Shown: positions 15,417 to 24,727 of the stretch, one piece after another | Numbering within the stretch: the stretch's first letter is position 1 | How the letters are laid out: each line of letters starts with the position of its first letter | Assembly (NCBI RefSeq): GCF_003347495.1 | Contig: NZ_QCXY01000013.1 | Coordinates: 124,001-188,000, forward strand | Origin: Pleomorphovibrio marinus | GTDB lineage: Bacteria; Bacteroidota; Bacteroidia; Cytophagales; Cyclobacteriaceae | DNA: 64,000 nt | Direction of reading: 5' to 3' | The notes under the pieces: model-generated | Told to the model about the DNA's origin: nothing | Seen by the model: the letters and a program-made list of their open reading frames with translations, nothing else | Database searches by the model: none | Translations under genes and position numbers: made by a program

Positions 15417-16569
15417 ATGTTCAAGTTACATTTTATTTTACTTGCCGCTTTTGCATGTACAGAGAAATATAAAGCCGGTAAAAAAAGCTCCGGTTCCAAT
15501 GAATGGGAACTTGTGGTTTTGGATTCTATTCAGGTAGATTATTTAGGGGAAATAAGAGAAGGTACTTTTTCCAATGGAATAGGGCTGATTAAGAATATAT
15601 CGGGAAGCCACATGGTCATGTTTGATTCCCTGGGTACTATCTTGGTGAAGAAGGAGTTTCCCAAAGAAGGACCTGGGTCTATGATGTGGTTAGAATCGTT
15701 GCTTGAACACAATGGAGAGTATTATGGAACCACCTCATTTAATGATATTTACCATTTTGATGCCAACCTCAACCTATAAAACAAGTTTGAAAATGCCATT
15801 TATGGGGGAAAGCAGAGGAGGTGCCTACAATCGTAAAGATATTGCGGTTTGAAATGAAAAACTACTGCTTTGGTATCCCGGGCGCGACGGAATTAGCCCT
15901 TATATAGACCATTTTTATAGAGACCATCCTTTGTTGGAGTTGTATGATCTTAAAACCAAAACCTCCCGACCGGTTATTCGAACGCCCCTGTCATCGAAGT
16001 TCAGCACAGAGGAGTTTTTTGGCCGTCCCACAGTCAATTTTACCCTAGAAATCGATAGCTTGTACCTTACTTTTTCCAATGAATCCCTTTTGCATGTATA
16101 TGCTATGGGTGATAGAATCCGGTGGGAAAGAAGTATTGATATGGAACCAACTGATTTTAAATTATTGCCAGGACAGAAAACCACGGTGACTCATCAGGAA
16201 AGGATCACAATGAATGAAGCTCAGATTCACGGTATGTATGCTGATCCGAATCATATCATGGTCACCTATTATGGTGGGATAGATAGCGAGACTATTGTGA
16301 ATAACAGCTTAAAGGACAGGGAAAACTTTTCCCGATATCCTGAATTCCGCAAGAATTACATTAAAATCTACAAGCAGGGAGAGGGTTGGTCCAATGAGTT
16401 GCTCATTCCTTCAAAAATCAAAATAATTTTGAATATTGAATCGGTGGAAAAACCCTTTTATGCGCTCAGAAACGATATCAGTTACCAAAAAACAGGTATT
16501 GGCGAAAAACCGCCGTATTCCAGTGGGTTTCCCGCTATCTCTCAATCTTTATCAGGGACAATGGCCTGA
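15417..16569 (+). pseudogene. Lipoprotein of the six-bladed beta-propeller / DUF4221-like type, pseudogene
   Basis: The first frame begins with a lipoprotein leader (MFKLHFILLAAFAC, cysteine as residue 14) and runs to a TAA at 15777. Coding continues in the next frame from about 15775 (LKMPFMGESRGGAYNRKD), is stopped by TGA at 15850-15852, then reads on to 16569. The combined length, about 385 residues, and features such as EFPKEGPGSM and KPFYALRND resemble DUF4221-type lipoproteins with beta-propeller folds. The family call is tentative. One frameshift and one nonsense codon are seen directly. The last 30 residues look unlike the family and may follow another frameshift. The intact hydrolase gene begins 58 bases later. 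Confidence 0.68.
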
Positions 16570-16627
16570 AAGGTTAATTGCAAGGTATCCCTTACAAGAC
16601 AATCAACATTATTCTCGCAAGGAAATT

Positions 16628-19054
16628 ATGAAGAAGTATATCATCGTTTTTTTTATACTGTTTTGGGGTGATTATCCGCTTTTAGGCCAGGATTTGGATT
16701 TCTCCCAGGCCTCCATCTGGAGCCCAGATCCTTCCGGAAAGAGGGTTAAGCATTATATTAACCTATTGCAGGAGGAGGTGGAAAAGCGGACCCAACTCAA
16801 ATGGCCTATTACCAATGACATCACAGAAGATCAGGGCACCACAATAGCATTACTCTACCAAAAAGACCTTTCTGAACTTGGTGCCGACTATCAGGATGAT
16901 CTGGGGAATATACCAGATCAAGCTATGGAAGGATACTTTATTAGTTGGATGCCGGAGCGAAAGACCTTGTTTGTGGTGGCCAAGGAAGATAGAGGGCTCT
17001 TATACGGAATAGGAAGGATTTTAAGGAAGATGCATTGGGAGAAGGGCAAGGTATTACTTCCGGCCTCCACTTTACAGGGGAGCAGTTCACCAAAGTATTC
17101 TATTAGAGGCCATCAGTTGGGGTACAGGCCAAAGACCAACTCCTATGATGCCTTTACGGTGGAACGCTTTGAACAATACATCAGGGAATTGGCCCTTTTT
17201 GGGGCCAACAGTATAGAAATAGTGCCCCCACGCACCGATGATGATTTTACCAGCCGCCACATGGTGCTCCCGGCCATAGAGATGATTGGAGAGCAGTCCA
17301 GGATTGCCGATGAACTTGACCTCGATGTTTGGATGTGGTATCCCAATATGGGCGAGGATTATACCCATCCGGATTCCATAGCCGCCGAATTGGAGGAAAG
17401 GCATGAGGTATTCAAAGCGGTCCCAAGACTGGACCACCTATTTGTCCCTGGTGGCGACCCGGGGGAATTAGAGCCTGATGAGCTTTTCCATTGGCTAGAG
17501 CAAACGGTAGAGGTCTTGCATCAGTATCATCCAGCCGCAAAAGTGTGGGTTTCCCCACAGGTTTTCCGGCCTACCCAGGAATGGTATGACCAGTTTTTTT
17601 ACCATATCAATCAGGGCTATTCCTGGCTGGGAGGGGTTGTATTCGGCCCATGGGTGAAAATCCCGCTTCCTGAACTCAGAGAGCTGGTAAACGCCGAAAT
17701 TCCCATCAGAAGGTACCCGGATATTACCCATAGTTTAAGTTCACAATACCCCATCCCGGAATGGGACCTGGCCCTGGCCATGACCTTGGGCAGGGAATGC
17801 ATCAATCCCAGGCCGGAGGATCAAAAAGGCATACACAACGCCTTGGATGGATATGCTGATGGTAGCCTTAGCTATTCGGAAGGCACAAACGATGATGTGA
17901 ATAAATTCATCTGGACGGATCAGGATTGGGACCCGAATACCCCTGTGATAGAAACATTGCGGGATTATGCTAGGTTCTTTTTTGGACCCGACTGGGTGGA
18001 AGGGGTGGCACAGGGGTTTCTTGCACAAGAAGAAAACCTGAGAGGGCCGCTGATCACCAATACCCAGGTTCCCCTTACCCTTTTGCAATGGAAAGAAATG
18101 GAGGCTAAGGCTGATGAGAAGCTTATGGGCAACTTTCGGTTTCAAATGGGACTGATCAGGGCATATTTTGACGCCTTTGTGCAGAGGAAGCTGATCCATC
18201 AAACAGAAATGGAGGCCAAGGCCAAGGAGGTACTCAATGAGGCGGCAGAGGACAAGATAAATGAGGGCATTGCATTGGCTATGCAAATCCTGGAGGAATC
18301 TACCAGAGCCGATCTGGCGGAAGGGCTTAAGGCCAGGTGTTTGGAATTGGCAGAAGACCTTTATCAAAGCATAGGGGCACAATTGACCATAGACCCCCAT
18401 GGAGCGGCGCCGGGCCGCGGCAATTTTATCGATAACCTGGAAGCTATTTTAAATGACGCACCTTGGCTTTTGGACAAGCTCGAGGCGATCAGCCACAATG
18501 AGCCAGAAGATAGAAGGGAAAAAGTTAAGGAGTTACTTAACAGGGACAACCCTGGGGCTGGTGGGTTTTATGATGACTTTGGGCAACCTAAAAGCTGGAA
18601 AAGGGTGATTTCTGACAAAGAATGGGCAGAGGATCCCGGCAGTTTGTATTCACCACGGATCAGTTTTGGGGTGGGGTTGATAGGCGTGGAATGGGTACAT
18701 GAAGTGAGGGCGGTAGGTTTTGAGGGTACTGCAGCCCCACGCTCCTGGATGATGCAGGTAAACACCTTGTATGATACCCCTTTGAGAATAAGGTATGATC
18801 AATTAGACCCTGAACTTTCCTATACCCTAAAAGTGGCCTATACCGGCCGGTTCAGATCTAAAATGAAGCTAGAGATAGAAAAAGGTCCCTTGGTTCACGA
18901 TTTTATTCAAACGGGGCATCAACCCATTTATGAGTTTAAGCTTCCAAAGGAGGCCTATGATAACGGGGAAATCATTTTTAGCTGGACCTGCGGAGAAGGG
19001 GAAAGAGGGGCCCAGGTAGCGGAGATTTGGTTGATTCCTGAAGAAAAACCTTGA
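16628..19054 (+). CDS. Secreted glycoside hydrolase, alpha-glucuronidase (GH67)-like
   Basis: Exported protein of 808 residues. The leader KKYIIVFFILFWGDYPLLGQ starts at the ATG at 16628. A longer frame upstream belongs to the decayed gene and is not used. Residues about 25-150 fit the N-terminal alpha/beta domain of GH67/GH20-type enzymes (EDRGLLYGIGRILRKM). A TIM-barrel follows, with motifs such as GANSIEIVPPRTDDDF and DVWMWYPNMGEDY. The remaining 300 residues are helical, then beta-rich. The family assignment is at fold level. Candidate acids are present, but I cannot assign the catalytic pair, so the substrate could be a glucuronoside, a hexosaminide or another plant or algal glycan. Confidence 0.62.
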   Translation: MKKYIIVFFILFWGDYPLLGQDLDFSQASIWSPDPSGKRVKHYINLLQEEVEKRTQLKWPITNDITEDQGTTIALLYQKDLSELGADYQDDLGNIPDQAMEGYFISWMPERKTLFVVAKEDRGLLYGIGRILRKMHWEKGKVLLPASTLQGSSSPKYSIRGHQLGYRPKTNSYDAFTVERFEQYIRELALFGANSIEIVPPRTDDDFTSRHMVLPAIEMIGEQSRIADELDLDVWMWYPNMGEDYTHPDSIAAELEERHEVFKAVPRLDHLFVPGGDPGELEPDELFHWLEQTVEVLHQYHPAAKVWVSPQVFRPTQEWYDQFFYHINQGYSWLGGVVFGPWVKIPLPELRELVNAEIPIRRYPDITHSLSSQYPIPEWDLALAMTLGRECINPRPEDQKGIHNALDGYADGSLSYSEGTNDDVNKFIWTDQDWDPNTPVIETLRDYARFFFGPDWVEGVAQGFLAQEENLRGPLITNTQVPLTLLQWKEMEAKADEKLMGNFRFQMGLIRAYFDAFVQRKLIHQTEMEAKAKEVLNEAAEDKINEGIALAMQILEESTRADLAEGLKARCLELAEDLYQSIGAQLTIDPHGAAPGRGNFIDNLEAILNDAPWLLDKLEAISHNEPEDRREKVKELLNRDNPGAGGFYDDFGQPKSWKRVISDKEWAEDPGSLYSPRISFGVGLIGVEWVHEVRAVGFEGTAAPRSWMMQVNTLYDTPLRIRYDQLDPELSYTLKVAYTGRFRSKMKLEIEKGPLVHDFIQTGHQPIYEFKLPKEAYDNGEIIFSWTCGEGERGAQVAEIWLIPEEKP

Positions 19055-19200
19055 CCTATTCAATTGTAATCCTTCATGAGGTAAGCGTCAAAAGGGGGGA
19101 TGCCTAGATGGCTCGGGTTAGTGAGGTTCTCCCGAATCCAATTCCCTGAACCCTTTTAATAATTTGGGAATGAAGTCCTCTTTGACCATTAAGGTACAAT

Positions 19201-19239
19201 GGTAGGTACATAGAATTCCTTAATAATTAAATACCTACC
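19201..19239 (+). promoter_or_regulatory. 8-bp inverted repeat upstream of the SpoU methylase
   Basis: GGTAGGTA and TACCTACC are perfect reverse complements enclosing 23 AT-rich bases, about 55 bases upstream of the TACTTTTG promoter element. It could be an operator or a weak terminator for the hydrolase gene on the left. No T-run is adjacent. Confidence 0.4.
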
Positions 19240-19291
19240 TTCTGAGTTTATATTTGCTTTTTGGGAATGTTTTCTTTTATAAAGGAAAGCG

Positions 19292-19299
19292 TACTTTTG
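19292..19299 (+). promoter_or_regulatory. Promoter -7 element for the SpoU methylase
   Basis: TACTTTTG, an exact TAnnTTTG match, ends 22 bases before the ATG at 19322. The -33 region is T-rich but lacks a clean TTG. The leader would be about 15 bases. Confidence 0.5.
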
Positions 19300-19321
19300 T
19301 TGGTCTAAAAAGGTAAGAGCC

Positions 19322-19858
19322 ATGAAGAAATTAAGTATGGATGAGTTGGACCGGCTTTCTGTCGATGAATACAAAGCGACAGCTAAGAGTCCCCTTATCC
19401 TGGTTTTGGACAACGTACGTAGTTTGAACAACGTGGGCTCTGCCTTTAGAACTGCGGATGCTTTTCGGGTAAAAAAGGTTTACCTGTGCGGGATCACCGG
19501 GACACCCCCTCACAGGGAAATACAGAAAACAGCTCTTGGTGCCACGGAGTCCGTGGATTGGGAACATGTTTCTGATATTCTCTCTTTAGTAAATGCGCTT
19601 AAAAACGACGGGGTAAATGTGGTCGCATTTGAGCAAACCTCCGGTAGTGTATCTCTTCAGGAGTATCACCCTGAAAGTGCAAAAGTGCAGGCTTTGGTGT
19701 TTGGCAATGAGGTTTTTGGAGTGCAGGAAGATGTACTTCAAGCTGCTCAAGAAGTGGTGGAAATACCCCAATTAGGCACTAAACATTCCCTAAATATCTC
19801 CGTCAGCATAGGGATTGCACTCTGGGACATTTCTTCCAAGATGGGTATTTGGAGATAA
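19322..19858 (+). CDS. SpoU/TrmH-family RNA 2'-O-methyltransferase
   Basis: SAM-dependent RNA ribose methylase of the SPOUT (knotted) class, 178 residues, acting on tRNA or rRNA. All three family motifs are visible: NNVGSAFRTADAF near residue 38 (motif 1 with the catalytic arginine), VFGNEVFGV near 130 (motif 2), and IPQLGTKHSLNISVSIGIAL near 148 (motif 3). It lacks an N-terminal RNA-binding extension, like TrmL/TrmH-type short forms. The exact nucleotide target cannot be told. Its stop codon is two bases from the stop of the convergent barrel gene. Confidence 0.92.
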   Translation: MKKLSMDELDRLSVDEYKATAKSPLILVLDNVRSLNNVGSAFRTADAFRVKKVYLCGITGTPPHREIQKTALGATESVDWEHVSDILSLVNALKNDGVNVVAFEQTSGSVSLQEYHPESAKVQALVFGNEVFGVQEDVLQAAQEVVEIPQLGTKHSLNISVSIGIALWDISSKMGIWR

Positions 19859-19860
19859 AA

Positions 19861-20619
19861 TTACCATTGGATAAATACCCCAAATACCGCGAAATTTACT
19901 AGGGTGAAATTATAAACTTCATCGATGTTAGCACCTCCTTCCAGAATTCTATAGCCCGCCTTCAGGTCGGTTCTTTCAGTTAAGGGAATTCTAGTACCCA
20001 GGAAAAAGTCAAATGCCCGACCGGGTCCACCGGCCAAACCGTCTCCTTCCAAATAGAATTTCACTTGACTAGGCAGGGTATAGGAGGTGAAAACATGTAA
20101 AAGCGGTACAAATCCAAAATCATCTTTTCTATCTTTAAGTCCATCCTCATTTTCCAACCTTACACTCGCATCCCTGATCTTTGCCGTAAACCCTACCCCG
20201 ACTGTCCACCTATCGTCCTGCACAAGGTCTCTTCTGTAAGTTAGTCTGTAACTATTGAACTGGTAATATCCATCGATCAATTCCCCAGCATCAAAGTTGG
20301 CTTGCTGGAATTGAATGTCCCTGGGGGCAGCTCCCTCATAATTTACGAATAATGGGGCAAATAGGGCAAACACATGATTTTTTTCGCCAAAGGTATACCC
20401 AATCCTTGTCCTGAATGGGATTACCGGGCCTTTGATATCAAAGTCGCCATTGAAATTAAAAAATGTTCCAGTTTCATTAGGGATCCTTACGTGGTTGTAA
20501 TCCTGAAAGGCGAATCCTGTTTCAGCATCTATGCTAAACTGTGCATGGCTCCTATGGACAATGAAAAGCAAAAACAGTACTAGAATTGCCTTATGCTTTT
20601 TTATTAATTCTCGTATCAT
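19861..20619 (-). CDS. Predicted outer-membrane beta-barrel protein, unknown function
   Basis: Protein of 252 residues with a signal peptide (hydrophobic run AILVLFLLFIVHRSHAQ), then amphipathic strands such as YRLTYRRDL, WTVGVGFTAKI and VKFYLEGDGLAG. It ends in an aromatic residue (FGVFIQW), as expected for barrel insertion by BAM. The strand pattern suggests 10 to 12 strands. No specific family is recognised. It is convergent with the SpoU gene and separated from the divergent SDR gene by 112 bases. A structural or transport role in the outer membrane is likely. Confidence 0.7.
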   Translation of the reverse strand: MIRELIKKHKAILVLFLLFIVHRSHAQFSIDAETGFAFQDYNHVRIPNETGTFFNFNGDFDIKGPVIPFRTRIGYTFGEKNHVFALFAPLFVNYEGAAPRDIQFQQANFDAGELIDGYYQFNSYRLTYRRDLVQDDRWTVGVGFTAKIRDASVRLENEDGLKDRKDDFGFVPLLHVFTSYTLPSQVKFYLEGDGLAGGPGRAFDFFLGTRIPLTERTDLKAGYRILEGGANIDEVYNFTLVNFAVFGVFIQW

Positions 20620-20731
20620 GCCAAAAGTTTTTGATTATTTATCCAACAATCATGCCTTCGTTGATTCCAGGTCCTAATTTCTAAAATCCATCTTTTTGGT
20701 TAAATTGAAACAAATCTAACCCCCAACGTAA

Positions 20732-21508
20732 ATGGAAACCGCACTGATCACAGGAGCTTCTACAGGTATAGGCAAAGAACTGGCCAGAATATTTGCCCAA
20801 AAAGGGATAAATCTAGTTTTAGTGGCGAGGAGCCAGGAGAAGCTACAAGGGCTAAAGAGTGAATTGGAAAAGGATTTTGGTATCAATGCACATGCAATAC
20901 CCATTGATTTGTCAGTGCCGCAATCCGCACTTAGGGTGTTTGAAGAAACTAATTCCCGGAATCTTCAAATCGATTACCTCATCAATAACGCAGGTGTAGG
21001 TGTATATGGAGAGTTTTACGCCACAGACTGGGAAAAGGAGCTTACTATGATTAACCTCAATATCACAAGTTTGACGCAACTTACCAAGCTTTTTTTAGAA
21101 GGCATGAAGCAAAGGGGAACTGGTAGGATCATGAATGTGGCTTCTGTGGCGGCTTTTCAACCCGGCCCACTTATGTCGGTATACTTCGCCACCAAAGCCT
21201 ATGTGTTGCATTTTTCCGAAGCCATTGGGTATGAATTGAGAAAATCCCGCATCACAGTGACTACCCTTTGCCCAGGACCCACCAGAAGTGGGTTTGAAAA
21301 TGCAGCCTCCATGAAGGCCAGTAAGCTGTTTAAACAAAAAGGTATTCCCAGTTCTGCGGAAGTCGCCAGATTTGGCTATAATGCCATGATGAAAGGTAAG
21401 TCGGTAGCCATACATGGTTGGAAAAACAGCCTTTTGGCAAGATCCACGGGTTTTGTTCCAAGAAAGTTGGTGTTGGCAATTGCGGAGAAAATTCAGGGAA
21501 GGGAATAA
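20732..21508 (+). CDS. Short-chain dehydrogenase/reductase (SDR)
   Basis: NAD(P)-dependent oxidoreductase of 258 residues. The Rossmann motif TGASTGIGKEL is at residue 7, the NNAG motif (INNAGVGVYG) near 88, and the catalytic Tyr-x3-Lys in VYFATKAYV near 152 with serine in MNVASVAAF upstream. An arginine in VARSQ after the second strand suggests preference for NADPH. This 'classical' layout with the DltE-like C-terminal PxPTRSGF stretch is common in Bacteroidota proteins of unknown substrate. It is followed by a convergent M24 peptidase gene. Confidence 0.9.
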   Translation: METALITGASTGIGKELARIFAQKGINLVLVARSQEKLQGLKSELEKDFGINAHAIPIDLSVPQSALRVFEETNSRNLQIDYLINNAGVGVYGEFYATDWEKELTMINLNITSLTQLTKLFLEGMKQRGTGRIMNVASVAAFQPGPLMSVYFATKAYVLHFSEAIGYELRKSRITVTTLCPGPTRSGFENAASMKASKLFKQKGIPSSAEVARFGYNAMMKGKSVAIHGWKNSLLARSTGFVPRKLVLAIAEKIQGRE

Positions 21509-21518
21509 TCCCTTCTGC

Positions 21519-22874
21519 CTATCTGCCCATGTGTTTAGGTCTTGGGATAGGTAAAATTCTTTTTTGTCTTCCATTGAGATAGGTCACCTTATCTCCATCA
21601 AAATAGGCACCCTCTTCCAGTAAAATGCGAACTTCCTTTTTCCATTCACTCAAAAACACACTTGCGTTGAGCTCTATCGCGTAAACGGTATGGGGAAAAA
21701 GAGGATAATCCCCATGCCCAGGATTGTCACCTTGGTTGTCCCACATGCCTATGGTAGGGCCAGCAGCATGCCCGTGGGTACCTAAGGGGTGACTGTAAAT
21801 GCTTCCTTTAATCCCTTCATTCTGCATGATTATCCTGGAAGCCCTTAAAATTTCATTGCCAGTGCTACCAGTTTTAAATTGGGAAGTTAGGATGTCTTGC
21901 AGCCTATTCCCTACGGAGAAGGCATCTTGTAAGTAGGCTGGGACCTCATCCTCGTTTAATTTCAGCACATAAGCCATTTGCTGAGTGTCTGTGTTTAACC
22001 TGAGGTAAGTGATGCCAAAGTCGATATGCAATAAATCCCCGGGAAGTATTACTTCCTCCTCAGCTTTATTCGCAAAATCGCCTTTATTTTGGGTTTCAGG
22101 TTCGGCTCTTTGCAGGTCAACAGTGGGATGAAACCAAGTGTCGAGTTTTAAGGATTTTATTTTTTCCCTATACCACCAAACGACATCCTCTGTGGTAGTG
22201 ATACCTGGGGTTATTACTTTTTCAGAAAGACCTTCAGCGATGATAGCATGGGCGATGGATTGTAATTGCCGGTAGGCGTCCATCTCGGGTTGGCTGCGGG
22301 TTTCCAGCCATCCCACAGCCAAATCCTTAGCAGAAACCAACCTTTGGCTGTAATCTTCCCCCAGATACTGTTTCAATAATTGGTGTTCCGTATGCGCAAG
22401 CCCATCTGCATGTCCAAAATCCTCAGCTACATTGATGCCTATTTTTTTTGGGTTTCTCTCTTTAATCAAGGTAATAAGCCTATTCCATTGGTCAGGCTCC
22501 ACTTCAGGATCCCATGCCCTTTGAAAAGACTTGCCCACATCATAGCGGGCTACGGCAATTGCCTCTACATTTCCAGCATCAGGTGCCTTATACATCAAAA
22601 GCATGGTTCGTCTTCTTGCGGCAAACCATTGTGCGGGGAGAAAAGTTTTAAGTATTGGGTCTTCGTTGTATTCTCTTGATATCACCACCCACATATCGAT
22701 GTCTGTCCTGTCCATTAGCTCAGGAAGTAAATGTTTCATCCTATATTCCAGCCACTCGTTGATCACGGAAGCTTGTTCTCGTTGAGTGAGGATAAGTTGA
22801 TCCTGGGCTTTTAGTCTGTCACACAGCAGAGAACCCAGTAAAAGCAAAACGAATGTGGGGAATTTAATATTCAT
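21519..22874 (-). CDS. Secreted M24 metallopeptidase (Xaa-Pro aminopeptidase-like)
   Basis: Creatinase/aminopeptidase-fold enzyme that removes N-terminal residues, typically before proline. The chosen start is the ATG at 22874, giving the signal peptide IKFPTFVLLLLGSLLCDRLKAQ. The longer frame to 23003 lies inside the thioesterase gene and has no export signal. The mature protein has an N-terminal creatinase-like domain and a C-terminal pita-bread domain. The five metal ligands are visible as HIDFG (Asp), TDTQQ (Asp), SHPLGTHGH (His), YAIELNA (Glu) and LEEGAYF (Glu). It overlaps the upstream thioesterase by 11 bases. A periplasmic peptide-recycling role is likely. Confidence 0.85.
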   Translation of the reverse strand: MNIKFPTFVLLLLGSLLCDRLKAQDQLILTQREQASVINEWLEYRMKHLLPELMDRTDIDMWVVISREYNEDPILKTFLPAQWFAARRRTMLLMYKAPDAGNVEAIAVARYDVGKSFQRAWDPEVEPDQWNRLITLIKERNPKKIGINVAEDFGHADGLAHTEHQLLKQYLGEDYSQRLVSAKDLAVGWLETRSQPEMDAYRQLQSIAHAIIAEGLSEKVITPGITTTEDVVWWYREKIKSLKLDTWFHPTVDLQRAEPETQNKGDFANKAEEEVILPGDLLHIDFGITYLRLNTDTQQMAYVLKLNEDEVPAYLQDAFSVGNRLQDILTSQFKTGSTGNEILRASRIIMQNEGIKGSIYSHPLGTHGHAAGPTIGMWDNQGDNPGHGDYPLFPHTVYAIELNASVFLSEWKKEVRILLEEGAYFDGDKVTYLNGRQKRILPIPRPKHMGR

Positions 22875-23427
22875 TGAGGCGTTGTATACATCTTTCATTA
22901 GCCAGGAGTTGATTGATTTGTTCCTGATTCCACTCTTTTTTGGCCTTTTTAAAACTTTCCTTGCTTTCGTTCTTGAGGCGTCGCCTGTAAATGGCTTCGA
23001 CAAACCTCCTCACATCCGTTTTGTCTTCCAAGATAAGAGGGGGGACTTTTTTTGGGCTGTCATTTTCATCTTTTGCCACCATGGTGAAATAGGAGGTGTT
23101 GGTGTGTTTAATTGCCCCGGTTTTGACATTCTCAGAAATCACTTTAATGCCCACTACCATAGAGCTGTTTCCCACATAGTTGATTCTAGCTTTTAGGGAT
23201 ACCAGTTCACCTACCTCAATGGGTTGTAAAAAGTCGACGGTGTCCACGGATACGGTTACGCAATAGGTGCCACTGTGTTTAGCAGCCGTTGCATAGGCTA
23301 CCTTATCCATCAAGGAAAGGAGTATACCTCCGTGGATTTTGCCTCCAAAGTTGGCATAGGAGGGGATCATTAGTTCGGTAATGATGACTTGGGAAAGTCT
23401 AGTTGGTTTTCCTTCTTCTGCATTCAT
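22864..23427 (-). CDS. Hotdog-fold acyl-CoA thioesterase
   Basis: A 187-residue member of the YciA/BFIT-like acyl-CoA thioesterase group, hydrolysing acyl-CoA to free acid and CoA. The conserved hotdog core is seen in NFGGKIHGGILLSLMDKVAY, with the catalytic acidic residue in the Asp of LMD, and in the strand VDTVDFLQPIEVGELVSL. The C-terminal 50 residues are charged and helical, longer than in YciA. Start codon ATG at 23427. Co-directional with and overlapping the peptidase gene. Confidence 0.87.
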   Translation of the reverse strand: MNAEEGKPTRLSQVIITELMIPSYANFGGKIHGGILLSLMDKVAYATAAKHSGTYCVTVSVDTVDFLQPIEVGELVSLKARINYVGNSSMVVGIKVISENVKTGAIKHTNTSYFTMVAKDENDSPKKVPPLILEDKTDVRRFVEAIYRRRLKNESKESFKKAKKEWNQEQINQLLANERCIQRLNEY

Positions 23428-23455
23428 GGAGGGAAAAATAGGCAGATTCTTTTAA

Positions 23456-23483
23456 ATAAAAAAAGCCAGGCAAAATACCTGGC
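23456..23483 (-). terminator. Rho-independent terminator after the small unknown gene
   Basis: Six-bp stem (GCCAGG / CCTGGC) with a 7-base loop followed on the minus strand by seven T residues. It ends transcription of the gene at 23516-23794 before the thioesterase gene, so the two are separate units. Confidence 0.85.
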
Positions 23484-23515
23484 GAATAAATAAAACAAAA
23501 ACAACCTTAAAATCT

Positions 23516-23794
23516 CTAGGCAACTTCGTACCTGCGTCCGTGTAGCTCTTTTAAAGTACCTTTGCTGTCTTTGCCAAAGATCGTCTCCATAAATTTGTTC
23601 CATGCGCTTACTTTTTTCCTCTCTGCTTCGTAAAAAAGGGATTGTTTGTGTTTTACCACTGCAACCATTTCCGCACCTATTTCATAAGGGACATTTACGG
23701 TCTCGTCACCAATCTGCACATTTAGGGATCCGTTTTCTGGATCTACCCAAGTCTTCAACTCCTGATCTTTAGTTTCGAAAGTGTACTTTAACAT
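23516..23794 (-). CDS. Small conserved-looking protein of unknown function
   Basis: A 92-residue protein with no signal peptide or membrane segment and no family I recognise. The first half looks beta-rich (LKYTFETKDQELKTWV, LNVQIGDETVNV). The second half is helical and basic (AEMVAVVKHKQSLFYEAERK) and ends in a charged tail. It has its own promoter and its own terminator, so it is a monocistronic gene and probably real. It could be a small regulator or structural protein, but the sequence alone does not say. Confidence 0.6.
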   Translation of the reverse strand: MLKYTFETKDQELKTWVDPENGSLNVQIGDETVNVPYEIGAEMVAVVKHKQSLFYEAERKKVSAWNKFMETIFGKDSKGTLKELHGRRYEVA

Positions 23795-23843
23795 TGCCTT
23801 AGCTGTTTAATTTAAAAGAATAAAAAACTTTAACTTGATGATG

Positions 23844-23874
23844 CTAAGGTAATAGAAAGAAAATAAATAAACAA
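23844..23874 (-). promoter_or_regulatory. Promoter for the small unknown gene
   Basis: On the minus strand TTG (-33) is followed by 20 bases and TACCTTAG, one mismatch from TAnnTTTG, ending 50 bases before the ATG at 23794. The spacing fits the Bacteroidota sigma factor. Confidence 0.42.
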
Positions 23875-23879
23875 CAAAA

Positions 23880-24727
23880 ATAGCAATCCGAAATGCAAAA
23901 AAGATTGTTTAAAATAAAATAAATAATTTAACACGCTGTGAAACAGCAGGTTAATAAAAAGAAAATTCTTTGGGTTTTTTTGATACGGCCCTCCCTCAAG
24001 CGTAATAGCCTCCTCTCTTAGGCCTGTTTTTTGGAGAAATTTGTTAGGTTTAAATTCCTTCTTTGAAAATGCACCCTTAATCCAGCAGTTTCAGATTAAG
24101 TTTCTTTTCTCCACATGGTTTCCTATCCTAGTCAATGGGTTTCTGGGAGCTGCTTTTATTTAGAAAATGAAAGACCTGTTTTCAACCTATTTACCGTCCA
24201 TCACAAATACACTTGTTTTTCACAAATTGGTGAAAGTAAATAGGGGTTGTTTATTTAAAATTTCTTTTTTGAAAAAAAAATTAGAATTAAATATTATAAA
24301 ATATTAAATAATGCGTATTTAATATTTAAATTGATGTTAAAAAAAAATATTATTGCTATTAATAAATCAATATAAATTGTATTTTATGAATAAAATATAG
24401 TTTTAATGATTAAAAATGAACCACAAATAACTTTTTTAAATTTAAACCTTTCTAAATAGCAAGATTCATGTAAAATCAGTTTTTATCTTTTATTAACATC
24501 TATTAACTTTTGGACAATTTAACCGTGAATAAATCCTAACAAAATTTCCGTGTAGCCTATAAACAATTGATAGATAAGAGGTTAAGGAATATTTATATGG
24601 GAAAAGCATCATTTAGAATTAAATATTACAAATGTATAATTGAATAAAACAAAGCCAATGAGGGAAAAACAGTGAAGTTGCTAAAATTTAAAATCAAATC
24701 AATTAAATCTAATTAACTATTTATTAC
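23880..24727. other. Long AT-rich leader region before the first SusC gene
   Basis: About 850 bases with no gene. The part from about 24240 to 24420 is extremely AT-rich with long A and T runs. It must hold the promoter of the first SusC/SusD pair, but I see no exact TAnnTTTG with a TTG at proper spacing. No long hairpin or regulator site stands out. An anti-sigma/sigma pair, the usual neighbour of such operons, is absent. Confidence 0.45.

Noticed and set aside
16436-16627. Longer start of the glycoside hydrolase
   Set aside because: The extension overlaps the end of the decayed lipoprotein gene in another frame; the signal peptide begins at 16628.
21519-23003. Longer start of the M24 peptidase at 23003
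   Set aside because: The extra 43 residues lie inside the thioesterase gene, are highly basic and precede the real signal peptide at 22874.
24240-24420. Possible replication origin or AT-rich centromere-like site
   Set aside because: It is only AT-rich; no repeated boxes, dnaA or parS-like motifs are visible nearby.
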